DNA of 64,000 nucleotides from contig JAPJBO010000339.1 in NCBI GenBank assembly GCA_030068145.1, positions 157,164 to 221,163 of the forward strand, given 5' to 3'. Made by a program: the position numbers and the translations under genes. Shown here one piece after another: positions 10,765 through 20,739 of this stretch. The first letter of the stretch is position 1. Each line of letters begins with the position of its first letter. The notes below the pieces were generated by a model. That model saw only the letters and a program-made list of their open reading frames with translations, was not told the origin of the DNA and ran no database searches. The stretch is from Diplonema papillatum. Its lineage: Eukaryota; Euglenozoa; Diplonemea; Diplonemida; Diplonemidae.

Positions 10765-11340
10765 CTGACTCGCACGCTTGCATCTTTCTCTTTGCTTTCT
10801 TGCGCTGGCTGTGTCCCATGCAATGTTGGCTTGCGACGCGAAGCTGGTGAAGCCGCTGCCCGCCCTAATTGTTTTGCCGTGGAAATTCAGGGGTGAATGC
10901 GGGGCTCCACGTGGCTGCTTCGCCCGAGACTTTTTCTTTTTTTTTGAAAGAAACTGCGGCACTGACCTACTGACCTACCACGTTCAAGCTTGCTCCAACC
11001 ACTGCACCCTCTGCCGACACTCGCTAGCCGTCGACGCTCATGACGGCAGCCCCATCCTGAAGTGCAAATACTGCCGACGCGTCACTGCTGCTGTGTGCGC
11101 TCGGATTGGCGCCGCTCAAGCGGCCACCTTATGTCACTCGTTTGTTTGTAAAGATTGCTCCGTTCTTCTCCCTGACTTGTTCCCACGATTAGGATGGCAC
11201 ATACTCCTACTACTCGTCACCAAGAAGTTCCATAGATCCTCACACTGTGACTTTTTCTTCCTGGATAGATTCCAGCGCGTCACCTGTGTCAGGCTCAAGA
11301 TCCAGGGTCATCGCAATTATTCTCGGTGCGGTCAACGAAA

Positions 11341-11485
11341 ACTCTAGTTTACGCGGTCGTCCAAACGCTTCAAACGGCCGTGTTGACGGCAATATGCTGC
11401 AAGCGAGGGGTGAAGCTACGATGTTTTCGGGAGTAGCGACGGGGTTATCAACCTTGTACAAGTGTGCATGTGTTAGGTATCCCTC
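11341..11485 (-). repeat. Dispersed repeat family R1, copy 4 (inverted)
   Basis: Inverse complement of the 9610-9780 copy, including GCGGTCGTCCAAACGCTT, AACGGCCGTGTTGACGGCAA, GGGTGAAGCTACGATGTTTT and AACCTTGTACAAGTGT. It directly abuts the antisense SSU rRNA fragment. Confidence 0.8.
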
Positions 11486-11743
11486 CCATCTCGGTCAATT
11501 GTATCCACCTCGACCCCGCGGTTTTAAGGCCACGGGGTTGAATCGAGTTGGATTCTTCGGACATGTATTAGCAATGGAGTTGCCATTGTTATCCAACTGG
11601 GCCCAAAAGGCACCTTCCCCGCGTAGATTGCCACCGATTTAATGAGCCGTCTGCAGACCCTCTGTTAATCCATTTACTCTGAGACTTGCATGGCTTAATC
11701 CTTGAAACAAGCATATGACTACTGGCAGGATCAACCAGGTTTC
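11480..11743 (-). rRNA. 18S (SSU) rRNA 5' end, antisense fragment
   Basis: Read on the minus strand from 11743 it begins AACCTGGTTGATCCTGCCAG, then TAGTCATATGCTTGTTTCAA, GGATTAAGCCATGCAAGTCT, GGCTCATTAAATCGGTGGCA and ACTCCATTGCTAATACATGT, and ends near GTGGATACAATTGACC. This is the extreme 5' end of nuclear SSU rRNA, only about 260 bases long. The TGCTTGTTTCAAGGA version of the first conserved block is the form seen in Euglenozoa. The DNA just to the right (11744-12120) could be external spacer carried along with it. Confidence 0.93.
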
Positions 11744-12179
11744 TTGTCACTCAAACCAGACTGGACCGAGGAAAATCTGACGAATCAAGAGATTCCCCGA
11801 TACCAGAGATTGTATCGTGTCAAGCCTAGATTGATGCATGATCATTCTATTCATTTACTTTCTCCGACGCTCGCGGTGGACGGTTTTTTGAGAAACAAAA
11901 ATCACCAAAACCCCTCGAGCCTCGGAAGATGGCTTTTGGTTGCCTCCTGTGCTATCTTTTGATAGGATTGAAAGGAAGCTGCACGCTGCTAACGCAATAC
12001 GTGCGAAGACTAGGGGTGGGGAGACATGCACAAGGAGGTCCTGAGGGTTGACTCGCTCTGCGTAATGTAACATGACGCAAGCTTCACGTGGTACGCTGCC
12101 AACTACTAATTTTTAGTACCAACAATGCATTGTTCACACAAAAACCCCTATGCCCCTAGGTGCGGCGGGCAAAAGAAAT
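11744..12179. other. Unassigned sequence adjoining the SSU fragment
   Basis: No supported coding region. Its position immediately before the SSU 5' end (on the minus strand) would fit rDNA external transcribed spacer, but nothing in the sequence proves it. Confidence 0.35.
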
Positions 12180-12405
12180 AGCCTTCCTACTGGACTTGGC
12201 GACCTGGCTGTGCGGCCTTGGCGACTTGTGGGCCTAGACTCCCCTGCATGTGAACCAACCTGTGGCAAGCACATGTGAGGGAACACATAAATCAAAATCC
12301 ACATGTGGTACCTGTGGATCCACACGTGGGGGAAAACATCCAAAAAAAAAATTTACGTGTGGAAATCCACACCGTTCCACACGCGGAGCGTAAACCCGGC
12401 CAAAG
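12180..12405 (+). repeat. Dispersed repeat family R2 with CACGTG palindromes, copy 2
   Basis: Second copy of the 6335-6560 element, with TGCGGCCTTGGCGACTTGTG, AAATCAAAATCCACATGTGG, TACCTGTGGATCCACACGTG and GTGTGGAAATCCACACCG. It differs by scattered substitutions and lacks one internal CACACGTGG block of about a dozen bases. Confidence 0.8.
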
Positions 12406-12884
12406 AACGGGCAACCGCACTCCGGAGTTCTGGCCAATCGCTTCGCTTGCGGCGCATCTCCCCTCCCTTGTGCATGAGCTTGGCCCTGGTCCGGTGCCCG
12501 CGCGCGTCGTCGCCACCTGGGTCTAACACTTTGTCCGCCGTGACTCTGGTGTGTTGACACTTTATCCCACGTGTTTGCGCGATTGAAGGAGTTCCGAAGC
12601 TTGGCGCTCCCCCGTGTCCTAGATCGCCGGTGACTCTCACCCTCTGTGGATACCCCATTCCAGGAGACTTACCTCGACGCCAGTTGTGTCCCCAAGCAGC
12701 TTGCGCCACATTCCGGATATCCGTCGAACACCGGGCTCGTCGTTCTGCATGGCAAGGGCGCGATGCTTCAGGCAGCCCCCCTCCCAAACCCAGTCTCTTT
12801 TTATCAAGCAGGAGCTTCTCCCGGAAACGGATTTGCTTGTGCATTCGCACCTGTGCAGCGCATGTCACTGCACGTGTAGACGTG

Positions 12885-13275
12885 CCGTGTAGGGCACCGT
12901 AGCACCCGTCTGTAGATATGTCCTGCTGTGCCAATTAGGAGATGTTAGTCGTGGTGGTACACACCTACACCTGCACAGCGCATGTCACTACACGTGTAGA
13001 CGTGCCGTGTACAACACACCACCTACATACACCCTGAGGACCTACTGAGGGCACCGTAGCACCCGTCTGTAGATATGTCCTGCTGTGCCAATTAGGAGAT
13101 GTTAGTCGTGGTGGTACACACCTACACCTGCACAGCGCATGTCACTACACGTGTAGACGTGCCGTGTACAACACACCACCTACATACACCCTGAGGACCT
13201 ACTGAGGGCACCGTAGCACCCGTCTGTAGATATGTCCTACTGTACCAATTAGGAGATGTCAGTCGTGGTGGTACC
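12885..13275. repeat. 157-bp tandem repeat, about 2.5 copies
   Basis: GGGCACCGTAGCACCCGTCT recurs at about 12892, 13049 and 13206, each followed by GTAGATATGTCCT[GA]CTGT and a GATGT[TC]AGTCGTGGTGGTA block. The first unit lacks the ACACACCACCTACATACACC segment found in the others. No coding function is visible. Confidence 0.9.
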
Positions 13276-13679
13276 CACCTACACCTGCGCAGCGCATACG
13301 CAGAACGCCCGCCCAGTGTGTCCGTGGCTGAAGGATGTTTTTCCGCACATACCAAAGCACACCCCTGCCTTTCCCCCAACCCAAAACCCCCCACAACCCC
13401 CCCTTCTTTCAGTTATTCTGAACCTGTTTACTCCGCGGGCTCTCTCTGTCTCTGTCATCTCCGTCTTCTTCTACTGCCTCTTCTGTTGCTAGACTCAGGA
13501 TACTGTTTTCTTCTTCCTGCTTTTTCCCTTGCTTCCGCCTTCTCCTTTTTCTGACTTTTTTTTTTGCACAACCCCTTCCCCCCCCCCTTTTTCCTTGTCG
13601 ACTTGCCGTATTCCTTTTCTTTTCTTTTGAACAATCACCTGCTCTTGTAGGAAGTACTCGAGACGGGCAAGCGTAGCAT
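13276..13679. other. Non-coding interval with pyrimidine-rich tracts and repeat family R3
   Basis: Contains a long CT-rich stretch (13400-13600) ending in CACCTGCTCTTGTAGGAAGT (about 13637), a member of the same family as 4066, 9405 and 22593. Nothing else is recognisable. Confidence 0.45.
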
Positions 13680-14070
13680 ATCCCGTATCTGAACGGTGAG
13701 AACGGCATCAGTTCATCCTGACAAACGAGGCCAGCAAGAGCCCGAACCACAAGGCGTTGTACTCGTCGGCATGCCGATGACTTTCCAATGCCGCAGCGAG
13801 AGCTGAGTGTCCGGTATAGGCCCGCGTCCATACCACCCAACGGCTGTGGCACAAACGCATTGCACACTGTTCCGGCGCGCCTGGCGCAAGCAATCCCGTA
13901 TCTGAACGGTGAGAAAGGCATCCGTTCACTCGGTCACAGGGGCCAGCAAGAGCCCGAATTACAAAGTGCGGTACTCGTCGGCATGCCGATGCCTCTCCAC
14001 TGGCGCAGCGAGAGCTGAGGGTCCGGTATAGGCCCGCGTCAATACCACCCGACGGCTGTCTTAGCTTCTA
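13680..14070. repeat. 213-bp tandem duplication
   Basis: TCCCGTATCTGAACGGTGAG starts at 13681 and again at 13894. Both copies carry CCAGCAAGAGCCCGAA, TACTCGTCGGCATGCCGATG and GGTCCGGTATAGGCCCGCGT-like blocks. Copies differ at scattered sites, so the duplication is not very recent. Confidence 0.88.
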
Positions 14071-14119
14071 GGGTATTACCCCGACGTTAAGCCCCCCCCC
14101 CCCCCCCCCTTCAGCGACT

Positions 14120-14345
14120 CATGCTTAAAGGACCGAAACCCGGCGCAGACGGGACCAGTGCGGTGTTGAACACATATCCATTCCAAGCACGTTCTTGCAA
14201 GCCCCCCCCTAGCGACACTCATGCAGGTTCCGCGCTGATGATGGCCCGCGCTTGTGTCCGCGGCTTAAAGGACCGAAACCCGGCGCAGATGGGACCAGTG
14301 CGGTGTTGAGCACATATCCATTCCAAGCACGTTCTTGCAACCACC
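14120..14345. repeat. 140-bp tandem duplication next to a C homopolymer
   Basis: AAAGGACCGAAACCCGGCGC followed by AGA[CT]GGGACCAGTGCGGTGT occurs at about 14127 and 14267, each ending with CCAAGCACGTTCTTGCAA. A C run (about 14092-14109) precedes the first copy. Confidence 0.85.
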
Positions 14346-15165
14346 CCCCCAGCCAGCGGGTTCACCCGCATCGTTCGTCGTTTTGGTTTCCGCTTTACCC
14401 CCCGGTTCCCTGGAAGTGCTCCTCCAACAAAAAAAAAGAACATTGCGCGCCAGTGCGCGTACTCGCCTTGTGTCTGAAAAAAAAAAAAAAAAAAAAGAAC
14501 CCCTCGTTTTACTTCTTTCGAGTCTTCAAGAGCTATCGCCAAGTGAGCCAGTCCACCCCTATTTCCTGGAACTGCATCGAATTGCCTGCTGCTGTCTAAC
14601 ACAGTCTGCCGCGCGGAGACAATGGTTTGAATGAGTGCAAACGCCAGAAGCACGACGCGGTACGATCGAAGAGGTAGCCACCTAGTGACTAATGCGGGCC
14701 ATCGCTACAGAGATTCCGCATCTAACCTTAGGATTGGACGGTCCACGCCGCGAAGTCGTTGGCGTGAACCTCGATGGAGAAGGCCGAAGTGGAGAAGGTT
14801 TCCGTGTCAACAGCAATTGGACATGGGTCGTCGATGACTACCGAAACCTGGGGGAATTGGCAGCTAGCTTCTGGCCTCATCGCACTCGGTCTCGGCTTGG
14901 GTCATCGAGTTCATTCTTCATCGGAAAGGGACGGAAGGAGAGAAGTCTAGAGCCTGATAGCTTGCTTACTAGCGAATGCGATACAGTGTGCCTGTTGACC
15001 ATGTCAATGGGCCAACCAGGCGAGATCACATTGGGGGCAAGGGAGGGCGGGAAGAAAATTCAGTCTCAGAAGACCCACCTCTACCCACCCGAGTTCTCCT
15101 GTTGTAGACTCGGGTAGGTTTCAAGTTTTGGACTGCTGGGCCCCCCCCTTTTTTCGGAAAAACAG
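14346..15165. other. No gene recognised; repeat remnants
   Basis: An A run of about 18 bases (14477-14496). An inverted relative of the 8110-8250 repeat at 14740-14835. A stretch at about 14994-15110 (TGTTGACCATGTCAATGGGC and TACCCACCCGAGTTCTCCTG) is related to the 131-bp repeat family at 34263-35190. Confidence 0.5.
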
Positions 15166-15336
15166 GGGTCTTTCAGGGTCCTTTCAGGGTCCTTTCAGGG
15201 TCCTTTCAGGGTCCTTTCAGGGTCCTTTCAGGGTCCTTTCAGGGTCCTTTCAGGGTCCTTTCAGGGTCCTTTCAGGGTCCTTTCAGGGTCCTTTCAGGGT
15301 CCTTTCAGGGTCCTTTCAGGGTCCTTTCAGGGTCCC
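15166..15336. repeat. Second 11-bp satellite (CTTTCAGGGTC), about 15 copies
   Basis: Perfect tandem copies of CTTTCAGGGTC. The unit length equals that of the left-edge satellite, though the sequence is unrelated. Three units make 33 bases, so all frames stay open and a spurious peptide with period FRVLSGSFQGP appears. Confidence 0.97.
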
Positions 15337-15849
15337 GGAGGTTTGGTGACACATTTCGCAGGCATTTTATGAACCCACACCGGTGTGGATCAAACTTTCC
15401 TGGGGTTTCCGATTGTTTTTGGGTTTCCTGTGTGGGTGGTGTGCTCATTGCTCATCCTGCCATGCGCTTTGCTCCAGTTCCTACCGTGTACTGAAGGAAA
15501 TTTCCGTCGGCTACTCACTCTCGCATTCGGAGAATGCTGCTTCACCAGTGTTCGCGCTAAGGAAAAAAACGGCTGATTCCAGCCGGAAACAAAATTCTTG
15601 AAAAACTGACCGGCTGCCAACTGACCGGCTGCCAACTGACCGGCTGACTTTTGGAAGGTCTGCCGATCTGAAGGTTTTTGCGGCAGCATCTTGATGCATT
15701 TCTTGCCCGGTTGTGCATCAAGCTGATTCCGCCCCCACGGGCGGCATCGCCAAAGCTTACACTTAAAAATCGGCTGATTTCGTGCGAGCTCTGCCGGTAA
15801 AAAAAAAAAAGGCTCGAAGTTTAATCAGCCGGCAAGCCGGCTGATCGCG
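15337..15849. other. Non-coding; contains a 15-bp triplication
   Basis: AACTGACCGGCTGCC is repeated three times at about 15604-15650. Otherwise there are only short unsupported frames and an A run near 15800. Confidence 0.5.
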
Positions 15850-16195
15850 CGCACACTGTGCTTCACTAGAAGAAAAAGAGAAAGGCCGCACCGGGTCGAG
15901 AACGTGACGGTCAACCGCATCTTGCGAAGCTTGAGCCGAAGGCAGCACAGTGCCACAACCCCTGCCGTCTCTTTCTTTGGCGAGGCCTTTGCACATATAA
16001 AGGTCGAGTGCACCCTCTGGGAAAGCCTGCTGCACTGGAGCCAAGCTTCACGTGTGTTCGGCGGTACTGCAGAACTACGGGCCTACGGGTCAGGTGGCCA
16101 CCCCGATTTCCCAAACTAAAACATCAAGGCGTCGCGCACCTTGGGGCTTGGCGCCTGCGCTGGACACAGCGCTCGTGCTCATCGCACTGTGTCCT
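15850..16195 (+). repeat. Dispersed repeat family R4, full-length-looking copy
   Basis: Left part (AAAGGCCGCACCGGGTCGAG, GTGACGGTCAACCGCA, GGCAGCACAGTGCC) recurs at 20755-20860 and 25325-25420. Right part (GTGTTCGGCGGTACTGCAGA, TACGGGTCAGGTGGC, CCAAACTAAAACATCAAGGC) recurs inverted at 20870-21020. The two halves thus travel together but in altered relative orientation, which suggests a rearranged non-autonomous element. Confidence 0.75.
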
Positions 16196-17279
16196 AGCAT
16201 CTAGCTGAGATCTCCCCTGGAGAGGAGTCGCAGGACTCAAAAAGCAGCGTGTCGGCGGCCCCAACCCGGCTAGCGAACGTGAGCAAGCGGACCATCCTTC
16301 ACTTGGCGTTGCACTTTGACAACACGCAGACACCCCTTTGAAAAGCAGACCAGAAAACCTGCAGGAAGAGAAACAAAGAAGAACCCAGTCAAAGGAAAAA
16401 TAAACCCACCGGCTCGCTACACCACGAGAGAAGGCTGAACGGGAACGAAGGAACACTCTTAACTCTCCCCACCAGCGAAGGAGGTAATGGGCATCGAGTC
16501 TCTCTCGTAGTCTACTCCGAAGCGTGCATACCCGCGAATAAGTAACTGTTGAAAAAGAAACACACACGCCATACACGCCATACACGTACACATGGTAGAC
16601 ACCACACGAAGGGAAGCACCTGGCAAACTAGTTTGGCCCACTACTCTGGCACTTTGCTGTCGGTCAGAGGCACAAGGTTAGAGAAAGAGCAGCGGAATTA
16701 GAAAAGCTCACACCGGGACGAGGAACCGCGGCTAACCGCTGCCGGCAAGGCAAGCTGGACGGCAGTGTCTCGAACCTCGTCTGCCCGCCCTGTGTCGATA
16801 GAACGCCCATTTCTTTTGAGTCGGAAAGGAGAACGAACAAACTCCAACGAGGCGACCCGTCCAACACTCCTCGAAGCAGCAATCGCCGCGGGGAGAGTGC
16901 CGAACGAAAGTAGAACCGAACGCGTCTGTCACACAGCAGAAACAGCAACCTAACCCCTCTCGCGACAAGCAAGGAGAAGCATCCTTTTTAAAGCCTCCTT
17001 CCGTGGCGTTTCTGCCGGCCGCGGGGTCTTCGCTTGGTCGACTGCTTTATTTCTTCCACCGCAAAAAAAAGGGCATTGTCCCACCTCCACTGGGTTGTCT
17101 TCGTACTTGAAGCATTGAGGCTTGTCCCCGACTACAGGACACGTGCACTTGTGTCTCATCGCATTTACTTGCTGTGGAGTCACCCTGCACTGGGGTCCGC
17201 CGTTCTTGTTTTTGCCAGCAGGACGTATAGTTGCCCTGCACGTGAAGTGGCACTGAGCCGCCGACCGCCGGACACGGCG
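16196..17279. other. No gene recognised
   Basis: Both strands give only short overlapping frames of biased composition. None has a recognisable domain or a convincing start context. Confidence 0.5.
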
Positions 17280-17600
17280 CGCGTGACACATCGCGTTGCA
17301 GGCACTACAGTTCTGCACTTCGGTCTCTGTGATCGTTGTCCACCGAGTGACACATCGCGTTGCAGGCGCTACAGTTCTGCACTTCGGTCTCTGTCATCGT
17401 TGTCTACCGACTGCAGGCACACGGCGCGCGTGACACGTCGCGTTGCCGGCACTACAGTACTGCACTTCGGTTGCTGTGAGCATTGTCCACCGACCGCAGA
17501 ACACGGCGCGTGGCACATCGCGTCTGGCACTGCAGCTCTGCACTCGGGTGCCTGTGGGGGTTTCTACCTGGCATATCGCGTTGCAGTTCTGCAGTAGGTT
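17280..17600. repeat. Degenerate tandem repeat, roughly 60-120 bp units
   Basis: Variants of GTGACACATCGCGTTGCAGG, CTACAGTTCTGCACTTCGGT and CATCGTTGTC[CT]ACCGA recur about five times with increasing divergence to the right. Confidence 0.75.
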
Positions 17601-17614
17601 CACCGTCGGCTTGC

Positions 17615-17745
17615 TGACTATCAGCAGTCTATTAGCAGTCTTTCACAGGCTGACCAGGCTATCAGCAGTCTATCAGCAGTCTGTCAGCAGTCCGTCACAG
17701 GCTGCCCCAGGTTATCAGCAGTCTATCATCAGCAGGAAGGTGAAC
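17615..17745. repeat. Third 11-bp repeat family (CTATCAGCAGT), imperfect
   Basis: Runs of CTATCAGCAGT with variants such as CTATTAGCAGT and CTGTCAGCAGT. The inverse complement (ACTGCTGATAG) forms another short array at 35345-35440. It lies just upstream of the 17861 gene and could fall in its 5' untranslated region. Confidence 0.8.
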
Positions 17746-17860
17746 CGGCCCGGTTTGCACCCGCAGCCGCGCCGCCCGAAACGCGCTCTTCTACCACCAC
17801 CACCACCACCACCACCACCACACATACGACTACGCGGAACGCGCGCCCCGAAAACCTGCC

Positions 17861-19849
17861 ATGGGGAACCTCCTATTCCCGTCGGCGGAGGCGAAACCGG
17901 CCGCGTCGTCGGCGTCGGCGCGGGCGAAGGCCGGGGCCAAGGGGAAGCAAGGCAGCCCGGCTGCTGGGGGGCGGAAGGGCGGCAGCGCGCGCGGCGGGGT
18001 GCCGAGGACTCCGCAATCCGCGCAACGGCTCGGGTCGTCGCAGCGGCTTGCCTCGGCGGAGTCGAAGCAGGCCGCGGGGACGAACCTGAAGGAGGCGTTC
18101 CTCGGGTGGGAGTTCTACGTGTGCTGGGTCGTCGAGCACTACGAGAACGCCGCGACACCGGGAACGCCGCCGCCGGGGAGTCCGACGTCGACGGCGACAG
18201 CGGGCTCGATGGGGTCTGTTTCGCACAGACGGGCGCTGCTGGTGACGCATCACAAAACGATCGTGATCGCGGACTACCAGGCGTCCATCCTGCGTGAGGT
18301 GCCTATCGCTGACATCAGCAACCTCACCACGCAGGACGACGGGGAGAAGGTGATCGTCAAGTTCCAGCCCGCTGCGGGGCACGCGGAGATGTTCTTCCGC
18401 CTGCTCTCGACCGACGAGCGCAACATGCCTGCCGCGTCTATCAAGGCGCTGCTCTCCATGCTCCGCACCCTCCACGTCTCCGCTGCGAAGGAGTCGGACA
18501 CAGACCTGCGGTACTTCCCCCTGTTCTCGCACACCAGCGTCCCGAACCTCATCGAACACCACCTCCCCTCCTGCCCCTCCCCAACCGGGTCCACCGCGGC
18601 GCCCCGCATCCCCGTGGTGGTCGGCGAGTTGCCGCCAGGTGGCGAGTGCCAGAGTCACGACGGGGAGGGCCAGCGTGTAGACCGCGCTGAGCGTGCTGGA
18701 GCTGTGGGGCGGTTGGTGGCGGTGCCTGTGCGGGCGGGGCCGGCGGCGCAGCTGGGCGTCACGTTCGAGCACCGTGGCGACGATGTCCTCGTAGGGGCCG
18801 TCGAACCGGGGTCCGCAGCGGCGGGTCTCGGGCTGCAGCGGCACGCCGTGTTCCTGGGGCTCGATGACCAGCCGGCCGTCACCGCCGCGATGCTTGCCCG
18901 CCGGATGCAGGCCCACGCAGCCTCCCCGGCCACCGCGCCGCCCCTCATCCTCAACTTCGCGAACCCAACGCCAGCGACCACTCCGACGCCCCCCCCTAAC
19001 CACCGCTCCCCACCACCGCCGGTTGATACCGAACCCGACCCCCACGAGCCCCTCGCAGAACCCGAGCCGTCTGCGGCCGCCGCGGTTGACGCGCATTTTT
19101 TGGGGTCGTCGAGGCTCGACGCGGGTCACGATGGGGGGGCGGCCGCCGTCTCCGACGAATATGATGGGGCCGGCGGTGAGGAGCCGCGGCCGGCTGAACA
19201 AAGGTGCCTGCACCTGCCGTCGGCGCGGTCGAAGATCCGGCAGACGTTCAGCTGCCTGGCCGGCATCAAGGCGGGCGCGGGAGGCGGGGGTGGAAAGGCG
19301 TCGTTCAGAGACTTGGGGGCTGCTGCGGGGGCGGCGGCAGAGGACCTGCCGTCCGTCGTCATCGACGTCTCCGAGGCGACTGGGGTCGCCCGAGAATCCG
19401 GCAGAACCAGCAGCAGCGAACACCTCGCGCCCCCGTCCCCCCTGGCGTGCAAGATCATCACGCCCAGGCCGCCCGACCCCCCGAAGCAAGCCGGGAAGCG
19501 GCCGACTTTCTGCCTCGGGGCTCGTGCCGGGGAAGGCTTGGATGTCGCGGTGCCCCCTCGCAAGGCTGCTTCGTTCGCCGGCATCTCCCGCGGGTCTCCC
19601 GGTTCGTCGGGTCGGAAGGTCAACCTCAACCGGGCGGTGGGGCTGCAGAGCAAGGGTGCCGGGGAGCGGTGGACGTACCCCAGCGAGAAGCGCACGGTGC
19701 TGATGCCGGTCTTCCGCCCGGATTCGCCGACCTTCGAGGCGAGAATCACCGCCGCCCTGCGCAGGGGTGTGTATGACATGCTGCACGATGACGCAGACGC
19801 CGGCAGCGACGCTGGTTCCGCTGGCAATGAAGCAGTACCCGTACAGTGA
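17861..19849 (+). CDS. PH-like and PDZ-like domain protein, 662 aa
   Basis: A scaffold-type protein; no enzyme motif is seen. Residues 1-75 are Ala/Gly/Lys/Ser-rich after an MGNLLF start. Gly2 would permit N-myristoylation, but position 6 is Phe rather than Ser/Thr, so this is weak. About residues 78-210 look like a PH-type fold: an N-terminal strand (GWEFYVCWVVEHY), an insert, strands with RRALLVTHHKTIVIADY, REVPIADISNLT and EKVIVKFQPAAGHAEMFFRL, and a final helix (IKALLSMLRTLHVSAA). About residues 296-370 look like a PDZ domain (LGVTFEHRGDDVLVGAVEPG, then SAAAGLGLQ). The rest is a long Pro/Ala-rich linker and a basic C-terminal part (GGRKVNLNRA-like, SEKRTVLMPVFRPDSPTFEA). The reading frame is chosen because it starts at the first ATG after the repeats and carries both domains. 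The antisense frames here are GC artefacts. The 3' quarter is duplicated at 20199-20710. Confidence 0.7.
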   Translation: MGNLLFPSAEAKPAASSASARAKAGAKGKQGSPAAGGRKGGSARGGVPRTPQSAQRLGSSQRLASAESKQAAGTNLKEAFLGWEFYVCWVVEHYENAATPGTPPPGSPTSTATAGSMGSVSHRRALLVTHHKTIVIADYQASILREVPIADISNLTTQDDGEKVIVKFQPAAGHAEMFFRLLSTDERNMPAASIKALLSMLRTLHVSAAKESDTDLRYFPLFSHTSVPNLIEHHLPSCPSPTGSTAAPRIPVVVGELPPGGECQSHDGEGQRVDRAERAGAVGRLVAVPVRAGPAAQLGVTFEHRGDDVLVGAVEPGSAAAGLGLQRHAVFLGLDDQPAVTAAMLARRMQAHAASPATAPPLILNFANPTPATTPTPPPNHRSPPPPVDTEPDPHEPLAEPEPSAAAAVDAHFLGSSRLDAGHDGGAAAVSDEYDGAGGEEPRPAEQRCLHLPSARSKIRQTFSCLAGIKAGAGGGGGKASFRDLGAAAGAAAEDLPSVVIDVSEATGVARESGRTSSSEHLAPPSPLACKIITPRPPDPPKQAGKRPTFCLGARAGEGLDVAVPPRKAASFAGISRGSPGSSGRKVNLNRAVGLQSKGAGERWTYPSEKRTVLMPVFRPDSPTFEARITAALRRGVYDMLHDDADAGSDAGSAGNEAVPVQ

Positions 19850-19855
19850 CGGGTA

Positions 19856-20120
19856 GTGAAGCTGGCGACGAAATAATAGCCGTACAGTGACTGATAGTGA
19901 AGCTGGCGACGAAACAATAGCCTGGTAGTGAAGCTGGCGACGAAACAATAGCCTGGTAGTGAAGCTGGCGACGAAACAATAGCCTGGTAGTGAAGCTGGC
20001 GACGAAACAATAGCCTGGTAGTGAAGCTGGCGACGAAACAATAGCCTGGTAGTGAAGCTGGCGACGAAACAATAGCCTGGTAGTGAAGCTGGCGACGAAA
20101 CAATAGCCTGGTAGTGAAGC
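19856..20120. repeat. 31-bp tandem array, about eight copies, directly after the stop codon
   Basis: Unit GAAGCTGGCGACGAAACAAT + AGCCTGGTAGT. The first one or two units are diverged (AATAATAGCCGTACAGTGAC) and resemble the coding 3' end GAAGCAGTACCCGTACAGTGA. The array may therefore have grown out of sequence around the stop codon. Weak remnants of the same unit appear at 21030-21160. Confidence 0.93.
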
Positions 20121-20198
20121 TGGTGCTGCTGGACGGGTGGTGACACTGTTTCGGTTGGCGACGAGCAGGCCAGCGGCCCGTAGTTAAGCTGGCTCGGC

Positions 20199-20710
20199 TT
20201 GCGACGAAACAGTGGTCGCCCTCCGTCGTCTCCGAGGCGACTGGGGTCGCCCGAGAACCCGACAGAACCAGCAGCAGCGAACACCTCGCGCCCCCGTCCC
20301 CCCTGGCGTGCAAGATCATCACGCCCAGGCCGCCCGACCCCCCGAGGCAAGCCGGGAAGCGGCCGACTTTCTGCCTCGGGGCTCGTGCCGGGGAAGGCTT
20401 GGATGTCGCGGTGCCCCCTCGCAAGGCTGCTTCGTTCGCCGGCATCTCCCGCGGGTCTCCCGGTTCGTCGGGTCGGAAGGTCAACCTCAACCGGGCGGTG
20501 GGGCTGCAGAGCAAGGGTGCCGGGGAGCGGTGGACGTACCCCAGCGAGAAGCGCACGGTGCTGATGCCGGTCTTCCGCCCGGATTCGCCGACCTTCGAGG
20601 CGAGAATCACCGCCGCCCTGCGCAGGGGTGTGTATGACATGCTGCACGATGACGCAGACGCCGGCAACGACGCTGGTTCCGCTGGCGACGATACACTGGT
20701 CGTACAGTGA
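20199..20710 (+). pseudogene. Partial duplicate of the 3' end of the 17861 gene
   Basis: Almost identical to 19365-19849, covering the last 160 or so codons (for example KRPTFCLGARAGEGLDVAVP, then a GRKVNLNRAVG block) and a stop codon. Differences are few: DTLVVQ instead of EAVPVQ at the end, GND for GSD, and RQAGKRP for KQAGKRP at the DNA level. It lacks the start and the PH and PDZ parts and is probably not translated independently. Segment order is gene, 31-bp array, duplicated gene end. Confidence 0.9.
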
Positions 20711-20739
20711 CGAATACTGAAGCTGGGAAGAAGAAAAGA

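Noticed and set aside
15128-15349. 73-codon frame with a perfectly repeated peptide
   Set aside because: Produced by the 11-bp satellite; three units keep every frame open.
17443-18297. 284-codon plus-strand frame starting in the repeats before the 17861 gene
   Set aside because: It runs through a degenerate tandem repeat and then overlaps the PH-like gene in another frame, with no family match.
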